NCBI RefSeq assembly: GCF_014467055.1
Contig: NZ_CP060696.1
Coordinates: 2,294,001-2,358,000 of the forward strand
DNA: 64,000 bases
Source of the DNA: Caproicibacterium amylolyticum
GTDB taxonomy: Bacteria > Bacillota > Clostridia > Oscillospirales > Acutalibacteraceae
Reading direction: 5' to 3'
In this document: positions 63,233-64,000 of the stretch, one piece after another
Layout of the letters: every line of letters starts with the position of its first letter
Numbering within the stretch: position 1 is the stretch's first letter
Position numbers and translations under genes: made by a program
Notes under the pieces: model-generated
Database searches by the model: none
What the model was told of the DNA's origin: nothing
The model's input: the letters and a program-made list of their open reading frames with translations, nothing else

Positions 63233-64000
63233 ATGCGTTTTTCAAGGATTCGGGAAGATTGGCAAAAACTCCGCCGTACCATTTCCAGCTACCGACCATA
63301 CAAGTATTTTTTTCTGTGCCTTCTCCTTCCCCTTGCAATTCTTGTTTCACTTTCCGTAATATACTACTGTAATTATTCCTACCGCACCCGCGCGAACCTG
63401 CAGCAAACGGCGCAGGACCGCATGTCTTCAGTCAGTACATTTTTAAATAGCACTGTAAAAAAAGTACAGGTCAATTCCCGACTGTTAATCAGCTCGCAGG
63501 GATTTTATGACCTCTTTTACAACGTTACAACGAAAGAAGACACCACCACCATATACACTGCTGCCAAGACTCTGCTGAACTACAATGCGACCTTGGACAT
63601 GGTGGACAACTCTTTTTTGTATCTGCGCGGTCAAAAAACCGTTCTCAGCAGTGACGGGCTGACGAATGAAAGCATCTTCTTTAATCGCAGCTACGTATTC
63701 ACTACTTATAAAGGAAACTATTGGGCCGGTTTTGACAGTGCATCTTACGGGTTTTCGCTGCTGCCGCCAACTGTAATTGCAAAGATAACTTCTGCGGACT
63801 CTACAACTATTACCCGTCACCGTGTAATTCCGGTTGTAACAGCCGCACTGACTGAATCCAAGAGCAACAACCTGTTTGTTGTTTGTTTGAATCAGGATAC
63901 ACTTGACAACGCCCTGCAGAATTTCCGCGAATACGACGATGAAGTCATAATCGTCACTGACAAAAGCGGCAGCATCATTGCTTCCACAGACCACACGAAA
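63233..64000 (+). CDS. Membrane sensor, probably AraC-type regulator (N-terminal part)
   Basis: The window holds the first 256 codons, open to the edge. GGGAGGATTACA precedes the ATG. A short cytoplasmic start is followed by one membrane helix (residues about 24-47, FFLCLLLPLAILVSLSVIYY) and an extracytoplasmic domain of the kind found in AraC-type transmembrane regulators next to LplABC transporters in Paenibacillus and Clostridia. The helix-turn-helix would lie beyond the window, so a sensor histidine kinase remains possible. It is divergent from the xylan transporter operon. Confidence 0.72.
   Translation, partial: MRFSRIREDWQKLRRTISSYRPYKYFFLCLLLPLAILVSLSVIYYCNYSYRTRANLQQTAQDRMSSVSTFLNSTVKKVQVNSRLLISSQGFYDLFYNVTTKEDTTTIYTAAKTLLNYNATLDMVDNSFLYLRGQKTVLSSDGLTNESIFFNRSYVFTTYKGNYWAGFDSASYGFSLLPPTVIAKITSADSTTITRHRVIPVVTAALTESKSNNLFVVCLNQDTLDNALQNFREYDDEVIIVTDKSGSIIASTDHTK

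Overview
The window reads as chromosomal DNA of a saccharolytic, probably anaerobic member of the Bacillota, class Clostridia, most like the Oscillospirales (Ruminococcaceae or Acutalibacteraceae-type). The reasons are strong AGGAGG ribosome-binding sites with frequent GTG and TTG starts, a sufCBDSU operon, an agr-type peptide system, a CIRCE element, stand-alone ABC sugar transporters without a local ATPase, and phosphorolytic mannan use. The genus assignment is inference. No phage, insertion sequence or CRISPR array was seen.

Layout. 1-3.1 kb: a partial Hsp20 gene with a CIRCE operator, a small regulator, a methyltransferase, the decayed tail of a large serine recombinase and a tRNA-fMet. 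3.2-6.2 kb: a complete agr-type quorum-sensing module (agrB, agrD, receptor kinase, LytTR regulator) with a clear promoter and direct-repeat operator. 6.3-10.9 kb: a WYL regulator, a zinc-ribbon protein, a membrane protein with duplicated four-cysteine motifs, and asnB. 11.2-30.7 kb: a beta-mannan (galactoglucomannan) oligosaccharide locus. 30.9-40 kb: two GGDEF proteins, a cell-surface acylation-type cluster (DHHW, MBOAT, DUF4358, GDSL-like), a GH1 beta-glucosidase and a LacI-like protein without a DNA-binding domain. 40.1-44.6 kb: a FliD-like protein, a small cysteine-tailed protein, a chemoreceptor and CheW. 45-51 kb: uridine kinase and the suf operon. 51.3-64 kb: a glucuronoxylan oligosaccharide locus (GH43, xylitol/sorbitol-type dehydrogenase, GH3, GH67, an Lpl-type transporter and a membrane AraC-type sensor cut by the window end).

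How the genes work together. In the mannan locus an ABC importer brings in manno-oligosaccharides. GH36 removes galactose side groups, an SGNH/SASA esterase may remove acetyl groups, GH130_2 phosphorolyses the oligosaccharides, the epimerase turns mannobiose into mannosylglucose, and GH130_1 splits this to mannose-1-phosphate and glucose. The phosphohexomutase, ManA and a ROK kinase then feed glycolysis. Short palindromic motifs repeat at matched distances in front of the importer, lacI, GH36 and mutase genes and suggest one regulon. In the xylan locus GH67 removes (methyl)glucuronic acid, and GH43 and GH3 release xylose. A family of hairpin-rich intergenic repeats sits between genes of the suf and xylan regions.
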